NCBI RefSeq assembly: GCF_016086655.4 | Contig: NC_052139.2 | Coordinates: 1,612,001-1,676,000 of the forward strand | Source: Lepeophtheirus salmonis | Lineage: Eukaryota; Arthropoda; Copepoda; Siphonostomatoida; Caligidae | DNA: 64,000 nt | Direction of reading: 5' to 3' | Shown here: piece after piece, positions 1 through 10,860 of the stretch | Layout of the letters: each line of letters begins with the position of its first letter | Numbering within the stretch: the stretch's first letter is position 1 | Program-made: the position numbers and the translations under genes | Notes under the pieces: model-generated | Databases searched by the model: none | What the model saw: only the letters and a program-made list of their open reading frames with translations | What the model was told of the DNA's origin: nothing

Positions 1-2
1 CA

Positions 3-152
3 CCAAATATTTTCCTGACATTAAAGGGTAACCTTATAACATTAGCTGCATATTTACATCCAGATCCAGAAGTGTCCAGAATCATCCAAAATAAGGATAT
101 ATTAGGTGAGATGATAATACCTCTTATATCTTCAGCAGCTAAAGATACATAA
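3..152 (+). CDS. C-terminal coding exon of an unrecognised gene (5' part outside window)
   Basis: A frame open from base 3 encodes 49 residues and stops at TAA (150-152). It reads like a folded soluble protein: hydrophobic and amphipathic segments (NIFLTLKGNLITLAAYL, then EVSRIIQNKDILGEM and IIPLISSAAKDT at the end) with a balanced mix of acidic, basic and small residues. The spurious frames elsewhere in this AT-rich window are dominated by F, I, K, N and Y instead. The helix-turn-helix-like spacing would fit an armadillo/HEAT-type terminal repeat, but that is inference and I do not recognise the protein. No in-frame start or clear splice acceptor is visible, so this is either the interior of an exon cut by the window edge or an exon beginning close to base 1. 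Downstream sequence would be 3' UTR. A chance open frame of this length is possible, but the composition argues against it. Confidence 0.55.
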   Translation, partial: PNIFLTLKGNLITLAAYLHPDPEVSRIIQNKDILGEMIIPLISSAAKDT

Positions 153-221
153 TTGATAATTTTTCTTGTAATAAGAGTTTTGGAATTCGACAAGTATAAT
201 TCCCACACCTTTGACTTTCTT

Positions 222-470
222 TGGGGTTCCTGACGTTTGAAAGCCCAAAGCAAACCAGACCTATTGTGAATTATTCCGGGTCATCCAAGTAGAATTGAGG
301 ATCAACATCGTTGTAAATCCTGTCTTTATTTTTGGGAGAAAGAGAGTGGGATTTGGGTTTATTTATCCCATCTCATAGCAGCTTGCAGCTAATGTACTAT
401 GAAACGCCCTGACAGCTAATATGCTCATTCGAATATATTCAACAAATTGTCAGGATTAAAACATTCATTT
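222..470 (+). repeat. Dispersed MITE-like repeat, AGCTTAGCTG-core family, copy 1
   Basis: The stretch shares an ordered set of blocks with the copies at 33400, 57560 and (inverted) 2221, 7652, 21285 and 53061: a GTAGAATTGAGGAT block near 290, a CAGCTTGCAGCTAAT block near 379, then a gap and TTGTCAGGATTA near 447. The copies are diverged. It sits in the likely 3' flank of the coding exon at 3..152. Confidence 0.5.
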
Positions 471-607
471 TTTTATAATTATTATTATAAAATTCTGGCA
501 GAACATGTTTAATGCTTCACCGTCTATAAGACAGGGTTTGAGAAGGCTTTGAACCCGTAAAATATTCAATTATTATAGGTTGAGACTCAAAAGCATTGGA
601 AACACTT

Positions 608-613
608 AATAAA
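608..613 (+). promoter_or_regulatory. Candidate polyadenylation signal AATAAA
   Basis: First AATAAA downstream of the TAA at 150-152; another lies at 791-796. AATAAA is frequent by chance in AT-rich DNA, so this is only positional support for a 3' UTR of about 450-650 bases that would include the dispersed repeat at 222..470. Confidence 0.2.
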
Positions 614-1469
614 TTATTCTATTAAAATAATTTTTGAAACCGTTCCAAAGTATTGATACTTTTAAACAAATACCAATTAGTTGTACTAATATCCACGTGG
701 AACATTCAATGTGCAGAAAAACGGAATATCTTTAATTCTTCGACAACTTTTTATAATAACGAATGGTTGTATTATTGTGAATTCTATAATAATAAAAAAT
801 CTGTGTAATCCCTAATTCAATTTTTCTCTTCTTTGAATGTATGTTTTTGATTTGACAAAAGATTTTATTTTTATTTTTTGCTTCTCCCCCTCTTTTTTTT
901 TAATATAAGTCATTTTGATAGGAATCTACATTATTTTCATTTATATCTCTTCTATTACTTTAGACTTGACCAACAAAAAATGTATTGCTTTCTTTTTATA
1001 CCATTAGAGTGTGTTCTCTCTTCCTTAATCTATCTGGTGGTTTGTAATCAGACATAGTATATGTTTTTTAGTGCTACATTTTATCTGAGATAATTATTTT
1101 ATACGGTTTTTTTTTCTTCTTCTGTTTATTTGAAGAGTTAATTAATTTCTTGTTATTTTACCAATAATAAAAAAAATAAAAACTTGCTTCGTTTAATTGG
1201 ATTGATATTAAGTATGATAAACAGAGGTAGGTATAGAAACAGCTTACCAAAAGGTAAAATAATTAAAGACTTCTTAAATGCTGTATTATTTCCTAATTGC
1301 TATCTGTGTTATATATTCTCTTAAATTCGAGATACATAAATTTGTATTGCAAACCGAATCGTCAAAGTTTTTCTGACTATTTTCAAAAATTAATAACAAA
1401 GCCTATGCCACATCAATTTGATTATTTTCTACGTCTACAGAGGGGCCGGAGGGATCCTTGTTTTGTTAA

Positions 1470-1840
1470 ATTCAAAACAGTAGATTTTATTATCATGTCC
1501 CACGAACAACAAAACCGATGATTCCAACCTTGCTTACCGACGTAATATCCCCAAAAGCAGTTATTGCGACCAAATAAGGCTCAAGAACAACCGTCTACAG
1601 TGCAAAAAGATGATCTTTAAGAAGCCTCCAGGAGTAATCGTTCAAAAAACTGACTATTGAAGCTGTATTCAAAGCCATGAAAAAGTATTTGGAACCCTCA
1701 ATAATAAGATAGTCATGGAGATCTATTTCTTAAGAGCCACCGTGTCAAGGTGCATCAAAGTGGCTGATTATGTCCCTTTACCTGCCCAAAAATGACCATT
1801 CTTGATAGCAAAGATGTTAAAAAAAGTAATAATCACCTCT
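1470..1840 (+). pseudogene. mariner transposase N-terminal relic
   Basis: Read across frames, the segment gives pieces typical of the two helix-turn-helix units at the N-terminus of mariner transposases. An opening MSHEQQNR is followed by KKPPGVIVQKTDY-like and AMKKYLEPS-like blocks. A second-helix match, ATVSRCIKVADYVPLPAQK, lies near 1740-1795. Several stops and frame changes interrupt it, and no DDE/D catalytic half follows; sequence after about 1850 does not resemble the family. In mariner elements this region binds the terminal inverted repeats. It is a dead fragment. The assignment rests on remembered motif similarity. Confidence 0.5.
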
Positions 1841-2220
1841 GTTTAAGGTCTTTTTTTTGTGAACACAAGAATTTCACACTCACAAGATGTGAATCTCCGG
1901 GATTGTAGTATCTTGTGAGATGTACAGTTCTAGTCCGTCAGAATCGGACACCTAAATATTCAGGCCTTTAAGGACTGACTCAACTCTACCACGTCTGAGG
2001 CCAATATCTAAGGTACGTACAGCATAATCTGCCGCCGTAGGGAACCCATTATTGCAACGTGCAATGGTTATATTCAAGACTAATTATCCTTAATATTATT
2101 ATCATAATTTGTTTTTAATATGAAATATTTTAAAATTCTATATCATTTTTTAATTCGCTCATTGTAGTCTAAAAACTTTTTGCACATGGCTCATTGACAG
2201 CGATGTATTAAATATGTCAT
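1841..2220. other. Spacer with no identified feature
   Basis: Slightly less AT-rich than its surroundings (1900-2060), which may mean further decayed transposon sequence, but no protein motif can be read. Confidence 0.4.
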
Positions 2221-2561
2221 GCTGGTATGGTAAAAAAAATTAAAATCAATTTGTTCATCCTGATAACTTTAACAAAGTTTGGGAAGAAAGGAGCTGAGCT
2301 GTGCTTTTGTTTAATTGGATCAGCTGCAAAAATTTGTTAGAAGAAATAAATAAATACAAATCCCTCTCCATATTAATCAAGGACATATTGGCAGAAATTA
2401 CTCCAAAGTTGATCCTAAATTCGATTCTGATCCAACAAAAACTAAAACTCCTAACTCCAATCAAACTTACATTCTTACTTATCGTCTTGCTTGAGCACAT
2501 GCACTGGTTAATACTCTATACCTAGATGTCTTTTCCAGGACATATTTTATACACCTATGCT
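2221..2561 (-). repeat. Dispersed MITE-like repeat, AGCTTAGCTG-core family, copy 2 (nearly full length)
   Basis: Begins with CTGGTATGGTAAAAAAAATT (compare 20263 and 53061) and ends with GGACATATTTTATACACC (compare GGACATATTTCATATACC at 21630-21650 and GGGCATATTTTTTATACC at 20952). The two ends are imperfect inverted repeats of each other (GGTAT...AAAAA against TTT...ATACC), which points to a non-autonomous DNA transposon about 340-700 bp long. Core blocks GAGCTGAGCTG and TCAGCTGCAAA sit near 2290-2330. The two overlapping frames of 74-81 codons here are incidental. Confidence 0.5.
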
Positions 2562-4454
2562 CAAATCACAACATACTTTATAGTAAGTGCATGGACAGTA
2601 GATATGTATAGTTTGCAGCGGCTTCAAAGCATTAATTGGATATGTGTAGTTAGTAATAAATAATAAATCATTCGTAACATCAAAAAATTGATGGCAAAAA
2701 AACTTGAGCTTGGTTTTGTATTGACAAATAACATTTATTTGAATACATTTTTGTATTTTAAAAAATATATCTACGTAGACATGATGCATCTTCTTTATTT
2801 GGTTCAATTTAATTAAGTTAAAATTATTACGAGTTTTTTGCTCCTTTGAATTAATAAAATAAAACATGACTTCAAAAACAAAAAGAATTTAACTGAATTA
2901 AAGCAAATGCATTGGGATATTGAAGAAAGAATAACAATTAATTTTATCTAAACATGCAATACAAAACATTCATGTATAAATTTGTATACATGTGTATGAA
3001 TTTATATTTGCAAAATAAGAAAAGATACAAAATATTGGTCTATATATGTATAACAAAGTATTTCCATATTTAATGAAGCCCCATGTTAATTTTTAACTCC
3101 TTCATGTGTAAAACTCTCGTCAGAGCCAATAACATAAATTTCTGAGTAACTTAATAGTTGAAGAAAGAAAACAAGATAATTTTATTTTCAAAATGCTTGA
3201 CTATGTAAGATATTTTATTACATATTGTTGCTGAGTTTGTTTATATTTTATATCTTTTTGAAATACAATTAAAATCTTGTAAACAACAAAAGCTAATAAA
3301 ATAATATTGTATTTTGATTAGTTATGGATGGGTCATTTCCTAATCAGTCTCCCCCTCCTATTCAAGTCTTTTCTTTTATCAGTCCAAACTTTTTTTCTAT
3401 CAAACGTTCCTAAGGACCAATGTGTCGGTCTTTCAGTTCTACCGGCATACTATCTTTATAGATATTCTTCACTCAAACCTAGGATTAATAATATAAAAAT
3501 GAAGAAAGCTTTATAAGATAGCTAGAACGTATAATAATAAGTTGTAGCCACGTACACACCTCTTACTTTCAAATTCAACAATATTTTCTCTTGAATGAGG
3601 TTATGTTGAACACCTGAAATGAAATATTTAGTAACTATGTTATTTCCGTTTTTATAGTTAAATTAATTATCGATTCTAGAATTAAAAAAATTTATTAAGA
3701 CATGAATGAATGGACTTAAGTCTTTTTATTAGACAGAACCAACAATAGTTTTAATATGTTTATTTTTACAATGTACATCATTGATTCTGATCGTGTAAAT
3801 AGAAAAATATACAATAATTAAATATTGCGTCAAAATTTCATTGATGTAATTATATCCATTAAGTAGTAAACAGTTAATTGATATAACAGTCAAATGAATA
3901 TAGACGAAACTACTATTTTTCATATGAAAAGTTGACAATATCCTTGATTTTTCTTACATATCCGTATTTTATAATTACTCAAATTATTGGATACATACAT
4001 TTGTAAATAGGTTTATCTTTTAGAGAAAGTGTTTTAGTGGGCATTCATCATATGTATCCGTATGGATTGAAAACCAATGTAAAATGAATTTAAAAATAAC
4101 CATACAGAACAAAAATCTTAGCGCCAGCTTATGATTTGTACCAAAAAAAAAGAAAAAAGCATCATGAAAATTCCTCAAATTCTTGAATTCGAATGAATTT
4201 AATACCAAATAAGCAAAGAAAAAGTTGAATCTATGCGGATTTTTTTACTTTGGGTTTCTACTATATAAAGTATTTATGTATTCCATAATTGCTATGGGAA
4301 AGAATGTTGACGATAAGCGTATTTTTATTATATCCGAATATTTTAAATACATAGATATATTTTTACACATATTTTGGTATTTACATTTACAAAAAGTTGA
4401 CAAAATGCAATTTGTTATTCATACAGTTTTGATTGTATTTTAAAAGTAAACACT
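2562..4454. other. AT-rich spacer without a supportable gene
   Basis: Frames at 2547..2867, 3328..3516, 3729..3938, 4020..4208 and 4225..4443 have F/I/K/N/Y-rich composition with no motif. The segment 3330-3480 is less AT-rich and shares short words with 42570-42630 (a GACCGACA-type block), suggesting a weak dispersed repeat. Confidence 0.45.
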
Positions 4455-5234
4455 GCATGTGCTAACCATCCAGCCTTAATTGCTAGATATTCGTCACATG
4501 TAGTTTGCAACCTTCTTTTGAGTTTTCCACCAAATGGAGTAATACAGTAGATTCAGATTTGGGCTCTGAGGGGCAAGAAACAAGAAGTGCATGTTGTTAT
4601 TCATACACTCTTGTACAATTTTAGCAGTATAGCCCATTCAGTTGAAATACGTGTGTGACCTAGTTGTACTTTTTCATACTCTTGTTGATCTATGAGACCA
4701 CATTTTCCTTGAACACCGTTAAGTAGTCGGCCGTTGGTTACCGGTAAACCAACAGGAAATCAAATTGGGGCATTTTTTCTCCAGTTGATGCCACAATCCC
4801 AATAGGCAGGCTGTTTGGTGTTGGTGACTTTCCTGATGCTGTTAAGAGCCTTCTTAAAGTATACATCCCTATAATTTTGTTTCTTGTAGACAGGGTCAAC
4901 GACAAAAGTCTCTTCATCAGAAGCAAAAAAATCCTCAATTGCTATTAGCTCTAGATGATTCACATGATGTTTACATCACTGAAGATGAAGTTTTTTTTTT
5001 TTAGATTGGGGCAGGAGTGGTCTCTCAATGTCTCTAAGCAACCTTCCGCCCGCCTTTTCGAATCTTCCACTCTTGAGTTTGTATTTAAGGTTGTCCCCAT
5101 CAGCCAAACCCTTTTTGACTCAAAAGTCTATGGCCTTGCTGACGTTTAAGGCATTTATGATGTCCAAAGTTGTCATCATGGCGCGAATCAAATCGCAAAG
5201 ATGGTTCTTCTTGCTTACATTGCGACATACATAA
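4455..5234 (-). pseudogene. mariner-family transposase, internally deleted pseudogene
   Basis: On the minus strand, 5234 down to about 5000 gives the DNA-binding N-terminus: an SLCDLIRAM-like start, ALNVSKAIDF, a GDNLKYKLKSGR linker, and RLLRDIERP. The frame then jumps to 4963..4738, which carries the first catalytic segment: AIEDFFASDEETFVVDPVYK (FFASDE matches the usual F-S-D-E around the first aspartate), then VTNTKQPAYWDCGI and ASTGEKMPQFDF. From 4735 to about 4455 only decayed fragments remain of the QQDGAPAH and DLNPLDY segments. Compared with a typical transposase of about 340-350 residues, roughly 100 residues between the second helix-turn-helix and the catalytic core are missing, and a poly-T tract (4988-5001) lies at the junction. 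Stops and frameshifts make it inactive. Confidence 0.7.
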
Positions 5235-5629
5235 TTTTTTTACAACATGTACGTAATCTAAGGATTAGAATTAAGGTTCTTCAAAAATAATCTGAACTTT
5301 AAGATTTAATCGTCAACCCCTTTTCAAAACTGTTTTAGTTACTTTCTCTACACCCGACGAGTAGTATTAATGAGTATATGCGAATTGATAAAATAAAATC
5401 AAGGCTAAGAAAGTTTAATTTTCAAAAAATATCCTGTCTTCACTTTGCACATTCATTATTTAAATCTTAGTCACGTATGTTGTACATATTTCATCTATCT
5501 GAGAAATTTATAAGTGACATATAGTATATGAAAATATCCCAAGGTGAAAACAAGACTTGTAGTAGCATCACAAAACTATTTAATTTTTAAAAAATAAAAA
5601 ATAATTTGTGATATGTGTAAATCCTATAT
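5235..5629. other. AT-rich spacer
   Basis: Nothing recognisable; likely the decayed 5' untranslated end of the neighbouring mariner and unrelated sequence. Confidence 0.35.
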
Positions 5630-6110
5630 TAAGATATATTAAGTATGCAATATGTCCTCCCTCGCAAGCAATAACAGCTTTGAAACACAAGCGAACAGAT
5701 TGTTAGCTACTAACGATGAAAGTCGTGCTTACGGTATACCACGCTGCCATCATGGCAGCTTTGAGCAAATCTAATTTTGGTTGAAAGGTTCGGCAGACAT
5801 TTTCTTAAAGATGTCTCAAACTATAAAGTCAAAGAGGCTGAGGTCAGTACTTGAGGAATGTTACATGGAGGCAGGGCAGATGTAAGCCTTATTGTAATTG
5901 AAGAAGCTTTTATTTTTCTTGGCTGTATATAGACGTAATGAACTTCTTCATGTTTTAGGAGTGTTGAGATGGAGATGTTAATAGGAAACCCCAGTCTTCT
6001 TTGAACTGACACCGGTGCAGCAGAAATTGCACAGGCCTAGCTTTTTTTGTTGTTGCTTGAAGTTTTTTACACTTAGAGACTTGGTATAAAAATAAAACTT
6101 TGCTTATTAA
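5630..6110 (-). pseudogene. Truncated mariner transposase, family A copy 1
   Basis: Minus-strand reading gives the C-terminal end of a mariner transposase: an LENVCRTFQPKLDLLKAAMM-like run near 5750-5810, a TFIVSS piece, then RLCFKAVIACEGGHIAY near 5645-5700, the usual R-L-x-A-V-I-x-x-x-GGHI terminus. The equivalent of the SPDLNPLDFAVWG segment is degraded. Upstream (5830-6060) the copy keeps non-catalytic sequence shared with the copies at 43440 and 59165, including a GACACCGGTGC block. All five family A copies share this truncated structure, so they probably derive from one internally deleted master. The 63-codon frame at 5821..6012 is part of it. Confidence 0.65.
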
Positions 6111-7369
6111 TGTGTTTCAGTTGAATTTTGTAATTAACACTGTAATTAAAATATCAGCATAAAATTGTAATTCAATACTACTACCATTTTGAGTCTTCAC
6201 TCTGTAGTTGTAACAAAGTATGACTATACGAATTACAAATTGCATTTTTTGCAAACAAACTTATCTGAATGTACATAAATAAACTTATACATAAAAATCA
6301 TTTTTGTATACAAAAGTACACAAACCAATTTAGAATGCATAAAAACCGAATATTGTCAGGGAGTGAGTGATATCATTAGCTTTCATATGTCAAGTTACCC
6401 CTTTGTAAATAAAACTTTCAAAGATAAAAACAGATATACATAAATCATTAAACTGAAATAAACATATGTGAAGATCTTTATGTAGATATACATAGAAACT
6501 AGCAATACACTTGTAACAAACATTCATAAAAATATTATCAAAGTCTAGGATCAAATAAATATAGGATAATGTAAAAAAATTAAAAAAACTTGAATACTTT
6601 TGGATATAGTTTTTTTTTTTTTTACACAACACATGCATAATTTATACATCAACATCCTTATACATATATATATATTTGTGTAGCTGTAGTCTAACTGCAC
6701 AACCCATAAAAATACGTTTTTCTCATTTTTTTCATATAAAGACTCTTCTTCATATATAGAAAGTTGTTCATACCAAACCATTTTGCTACTTAAATATGTC
6801 TATATTTTTCCCCTCTCAGAACACAACACAAAATTAGTATGCAAAAAAATATATATTCATATATAAATTTGCATTAAATTTGTATATTTATTTAGACTCA
6901 AATAAATAAATATATAACTTACAACTACTCAAAATTGATTTTGGAAATTAATTTGTATCTATGTGGATGCTGAATAATGTGCATTTACATTCAGCCAATA
7001 GAAACCAATAAGTTTTTTCTGTATATTAAATGAGATTCAAAACAACATCCAACTATTGTATTTTAAAAAAATGTTAAACTGTCCATCATTTTTTACCCCA
7101 ATACCTTGTCAATTGAATTATATTAATTAATTATAGTTTAATATATTATAAATACAATTAATCCACCTGAACTAGGAAATTGAAGTTAATTTACATTATT
7201 ATATGATTAGTTCTTCATCCTGAGAGTGTTGTTTACGGAGCTAGGTTGTCACAACTGCCATTTTTTTTTAAATGATTATTTTATAAGGAAAATGAAAGGA
7301 GTCATACACAAATTGTATTTAAATATTTAATATACACGCATATAATTTGCCTAAATTTTACAATCAATC
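6111..7369. other. AT-rich spacer with microsatellite
   Basis: Contains a (TA)n tract at about 6664-6676 and poly-T at 6609-6623. Frames at 6390..6638 and 6551..6781 overlap each other and have no motif. No gene seen. Confidence 0.5.
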
Positions 7370-7640
7370 ATAACCTCGATACACTGGTGAACAGACCATC
7401 AGTTCTTGACAGCAAAGGACGTGTTCATGGTGTACCAATCTGCCATGATGAGAGCTCGGAGTGAATCTAAATTTTGATGGGATGTGGGAAAGACTATCTT
7501 CTTCAAAACGACCTCAACTGAAAAACACAAGGGGATTGAGGAAAGAGTTGGAGGAAGGCCAAGAGTCAATCATATTGTTTATACAGAACTTTTTGTCTTT
7601 TCTTGGCTAATAGCAAGAATCACAAGAGGGTTTTAAAAAC
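7370..7640 (-). pseudogene. Truncated mariner transposase, family A copy 2
   Basis: Aligns by eye along its length with the copies at 5630, 10590, 43440 and 59165: the blocks GTGAACAGACCATCAGTTCT, CTGCCATGATGAGAGC, TGAATCTAAATTTTGATG and AAAACGACCTCAACTG occur in the same order. The minus strand reads as the LDF-x-V-x-x-x-LEK-x-V-x-x-x-x-HPN-x-DSL C-terminal half of a mariner transposase, broken by stops. The catalytic aspartates are absent. The next element follows within about 15 bases. Confidence 0.6.
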
Positions 7641-7651
7641 AAACTGTGGTC

Positions 7652-7868
7652 ACTTTGACAATTTAAAGATTGTTTTAAAGAAAAGCAGGGTAGCTTTTAA
7701 GGAGGTGCTTCATTGGTAAGCAGCTATAAGGTGCAAGAAATAAACACAAATTCCACTCTGTATATAGCAATGATAAAGACAGGAATTAAACCAATGTCGA
7801 TCCTCAAATTCTACAGCAAGCCCAACAAAGACCACACTTATAGCTCCCTAATAAATCGTCAGTCTTAA
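7652..7868 (-). repeat. Dispersed MITE-like repeat, AGCTTAGCTG-core family, copy 3
   Basis: Shows the family's ordered blocks in inverted orientation: TTGACAATTTAAAGATTGTT, AGCAGGGTAGCTTT, AAATAAACACAAATTCCACT (almost identical to 21413), and GATCCTCAAATTCTAC. Confidence 0.55.
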
Positions 7869-9359
7869 TTTTGGTCTTTCACTCACTAATTATTATTTAA
7901 TTTTTCGATGCTCTCACTCCAAGAATAAAATAAAAATGATTAGAATTTTGGAACATACAAAAATCCTCTGTAGATTTCAATTACAAAAAGAGCACACACT
8001 TCAAAGGTCAACACTTTTTAACCTATCATATTGGGTTTTCAAGTATTTTCGATATTTTATTCTTTAATAATTTTTTTTTTTTTAAATAAATTATCTTTAA
8101 TTCCCCTTAACCTCTCTAAGAAACTAAAGTTGGTATAAAATATACAACAGTTCTATTGTACAATAATTATTGAACTTATAAGCTCATTTTTTTGTTAAAA
8201 GATGAGCTTGTATTTAATTTTTGGTAATGAATAAAACTGATTAGTAGATGTGGAAAAAATTATTTTGCATGATACATATGTACCTGCAGTTGCATGTTAT
8301 CATGAAGCTGACTTGGAAACATTGACAAATTTATCTGAATTATCCCTCCACCATAGGTACCGCTGTCGTTTTGTCAATTGGAATGCATTTAATCATTTTG
8401 TTAAGTGATAATCTCTTTTTCTTTCGGATAGTGTTTTATTTGTTTTGATATCAATATTAAAGGTGCAATATTTATTTATGATGCAAAATATATGTTCAAA
8501 TTCCTAACTAATAATAACCAATGAAATTGTTTGGTTTATTTATTCATATATTTATTATATATAAACCAAATATACAATGATTAAAAAGAAGATAACAATT
8601 TCTTTAACATCAAAATATTTAATATGTGATTAAATATACATATACTTTTTTTAAATGAGGAAAACAAATTTCTATGTGTAGTAAAAGAAAGCTTTGTATC
8701 ACTAAGTAAGTGTAAATTATGATTTAATTGATTTAAGTATTGGTAAGAAACGCATCAAATAAGTTCTTAATACAATATGATGTAAAAGAAAAAAAAACTA
8801 ATGTCTGAGGGAATGAAATAGTCTTTGATATTCACGTACATACATCTATACATACCTAGGATACTGCTATCATCAATGTAGTTTATGAAGTAGGTAGATA
8901 TTGCCATCTTATTTTTATTATCGATCTACACTTTTGTATGTATTATGATGTGTGATGAAAAAATTCCGTTCAATTCATATACGTATTTGTTAATAAAGGG
9001 AGGATATCAATGGATATTTATTAATCATTATTACACACATACATTTTTATTAAAGTATGTGAGTATAATGAACTCATCGTTTCTCAATTCTATTCAGTGA
9101 TAGTTCTTCACACACACGACATTTTCTTCCTTTATTAGGAATTTCTCTTTCACAAAAAGGTATTAAAAAAAAGAGGGTTGATGGTTAGAGAAAACCTCTT
9201 GTTCATTTAAGCAAGTATTATTATGATCAAAAGGGTTTCGTATTTATTCTTTATTAAATAAATAAATGATCAATATATCATTATGTATTTTATGTAGTCA
9301 TGAAAATCGTGTGTATTTTTGGCATTTTCTATAAAACTAAATTGAAAATCAACATGTAA
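7869..9359. other. AT-rich spacer
   Basis: No gene, exon-like patch or recognisable repeat. Small poly-T tract at 8069-8082. Confidence 0.5.
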
Positions 9360-9660
9360 ACCTGACGATTGGAAGAATGTTTTGAAAGAGAGGAGATAAC
9401 TGTCATAACTTTTAATTAGATCAGCTACAAAGAGCCGTGACAAAAAGGAGAAGGGAAGAAAGAAACAAAATGGCATAAACTACAATTATAATGCCGCAAC
9501 AAATCATCAAAATTACTCTCTATCTTCTATCAGTACACATGAATTTTTAGTTAGATTTTGGATATAATTGAATGAGATCGAAGGAGAAGTTCAGCTGAGG
9601 AGTTCGATAATAATGAAAACAGCTGCAGAAAAAGAAAATTCATTCTTCTAATTAACAATT
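9360..9660 (-). repeat. Dispersed MITE-like repeat, AGCTTAGCTG-core family, copy 4
   Basis: Blocks CCTGACGATTGGAAGAATGT, TTTTGAAAGAGAGGAG, AACTGTCATAAC and TTAGATCAGCTACAA match the family order. Part of the tail (TTCAGCTGAGGAGTTCG and ATAATGAAAACAGCTGCAG near 9590-9630) recurs after a gap. Confidence 0.5.
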
Positions 9661-10589
9661 ATAAACAAATGTGCCTGCTAAAAAGTGTATACGATTTACA
9701 TCAATAGTATGAGTAAAGTTGTATAGTGTTTGATCAGTCACTTTATAAAAATATATACTGAAAAAAAATTATGTTGTATACTACTCTTTGGGAGATTCAA
9801 GCTATAAGATAACTTATTAGGTGTCGCCATAAAGTAATTTTAGATTGTGATTTCTGAAGCCATTTTGTAGGTATCCCGTCAACGGTTCAGATTAGTTATT
9901 AGTAGTAATTTGTCACGAGGAAAACTTGTAAATTAATCCTCAAGTTATATGAAGTAAACAAAAAAAGACATCAAAAACTTTGCCCGTGTGTCTAAAGTGC
10001 AGGTATTTGCTCGTAACGCCTAAAAAATTATATTTTTCTGGAATTTTTTTTTGAGAGTATTAATGAATGTATATCTTTAAAATATATTTTTTTATTCGGA
10101 TTCAAAAAGTTTCGCGTCCACAAGAGGTAGAAATTTACTTCATTTGAGCCGGTAGAGAATATTAATCTTATTATTACTAATTAGAGAAAACAAAAATATT
10201 TTTTTTTTTTTTTCGGGGTTCTTGCTGACCTGGGACGGCCAGTTATTTACCTTTGTAATAGCTTTTTCCAAAATGGGTGTAAACATCTATGGTTTTTTTC
10301 AAATCAAGTTCTTATTTTATCATCTTGAAATCAAATAAATTATTATACATGACATCATTTTCAATTATGTGTGATGGTTCTGAAGGGTATAAAAAAACAA
10401 TTTTTTTGTCATCTTTGTGTAAAGATTGAGGATCTAAAAACTTGGAGTAAGATGATTTTGTTATTTTTGTTAATGTTATTGAAAACGTGATTTTATAAAA
10501 TCCAGAAAATACAACTCCGAATTAAGCAATGATATGTTGAAATTTTATATTTAGCTATTTTGTAAAATAAAATATGTCCTTCTACATAT
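9661..10589. other. Spacer with a possible mariner-type terminal sequence
   Basis: Near 9818 the sequence AGGTGTCGCCATAAAGTAAT resembles the outer end of some mariner inverted repeats. It is followed by a less AT-rich 5'-leader-like stretch (9880-10020), but no transposase can be read. A poly-T tract lies at 10198-10213. No gene seen. Confidence 0.3.
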
Positions 10590-10860
10590 GGAATAATACC
10601 TTACTGAACCGATTGAACCCACTTGTCAGTTAAGGTCATGTCCATAATGTACACCTCTGGCATTATGGTAGCTAAGAGCTAATCTAAATTTTGATGAGAG
10701 TAGTAACAAGACATTTTTCTCTTAAAACCCCAAAAGGCAAAGTCTAGGAGTTGGGTACAATAAGAGAGGCCAGAAATAATTGAAAATGAAGAAGTTTTGG
10801 ATTTTTTTAGCTGTATGTAGATGTAATGGGCTTTTTCTAACTAAGAACAACTATACGTCA
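10590..10860 (-). pseudogene. Truncated mariner transposase, family A copy 3
   Basis: Same block order as the other family A copies: ACTTGTCAGTTAAGGTCATG, CTGGCATTATGGTAGCTA, AATCTAAATTTTGATGAG, AACCCCAAAAGGCAAAGTC and a GTATGTAGATGTAATGGGC tail shared with 5930. The minus strand encodes the decayed mariner C-terminal segment without catalytic aspartates. It is the most diverged of the five, with many small indels. Confidence 0.55.

Larger units (their letters stand above)
153..1469. other. 3' flank / AT-rich spacer
   Basis: Apart from the dispersed repeat and the AATAAA candidates listed separately, nothing gene-like is visible. Poly-T runs occur near 890 and 1108. Short frames, including one at 1297..1521, have AT-driven composition except where they run into the mariner relic. 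Confidence 0.5.

Noticed and set aside
2547..2867. 106-codon minus-strand frame
   Set aside because: F/I/K/N/Y-rich, no recognisable domain, in unremarkable AT-rich DNA.
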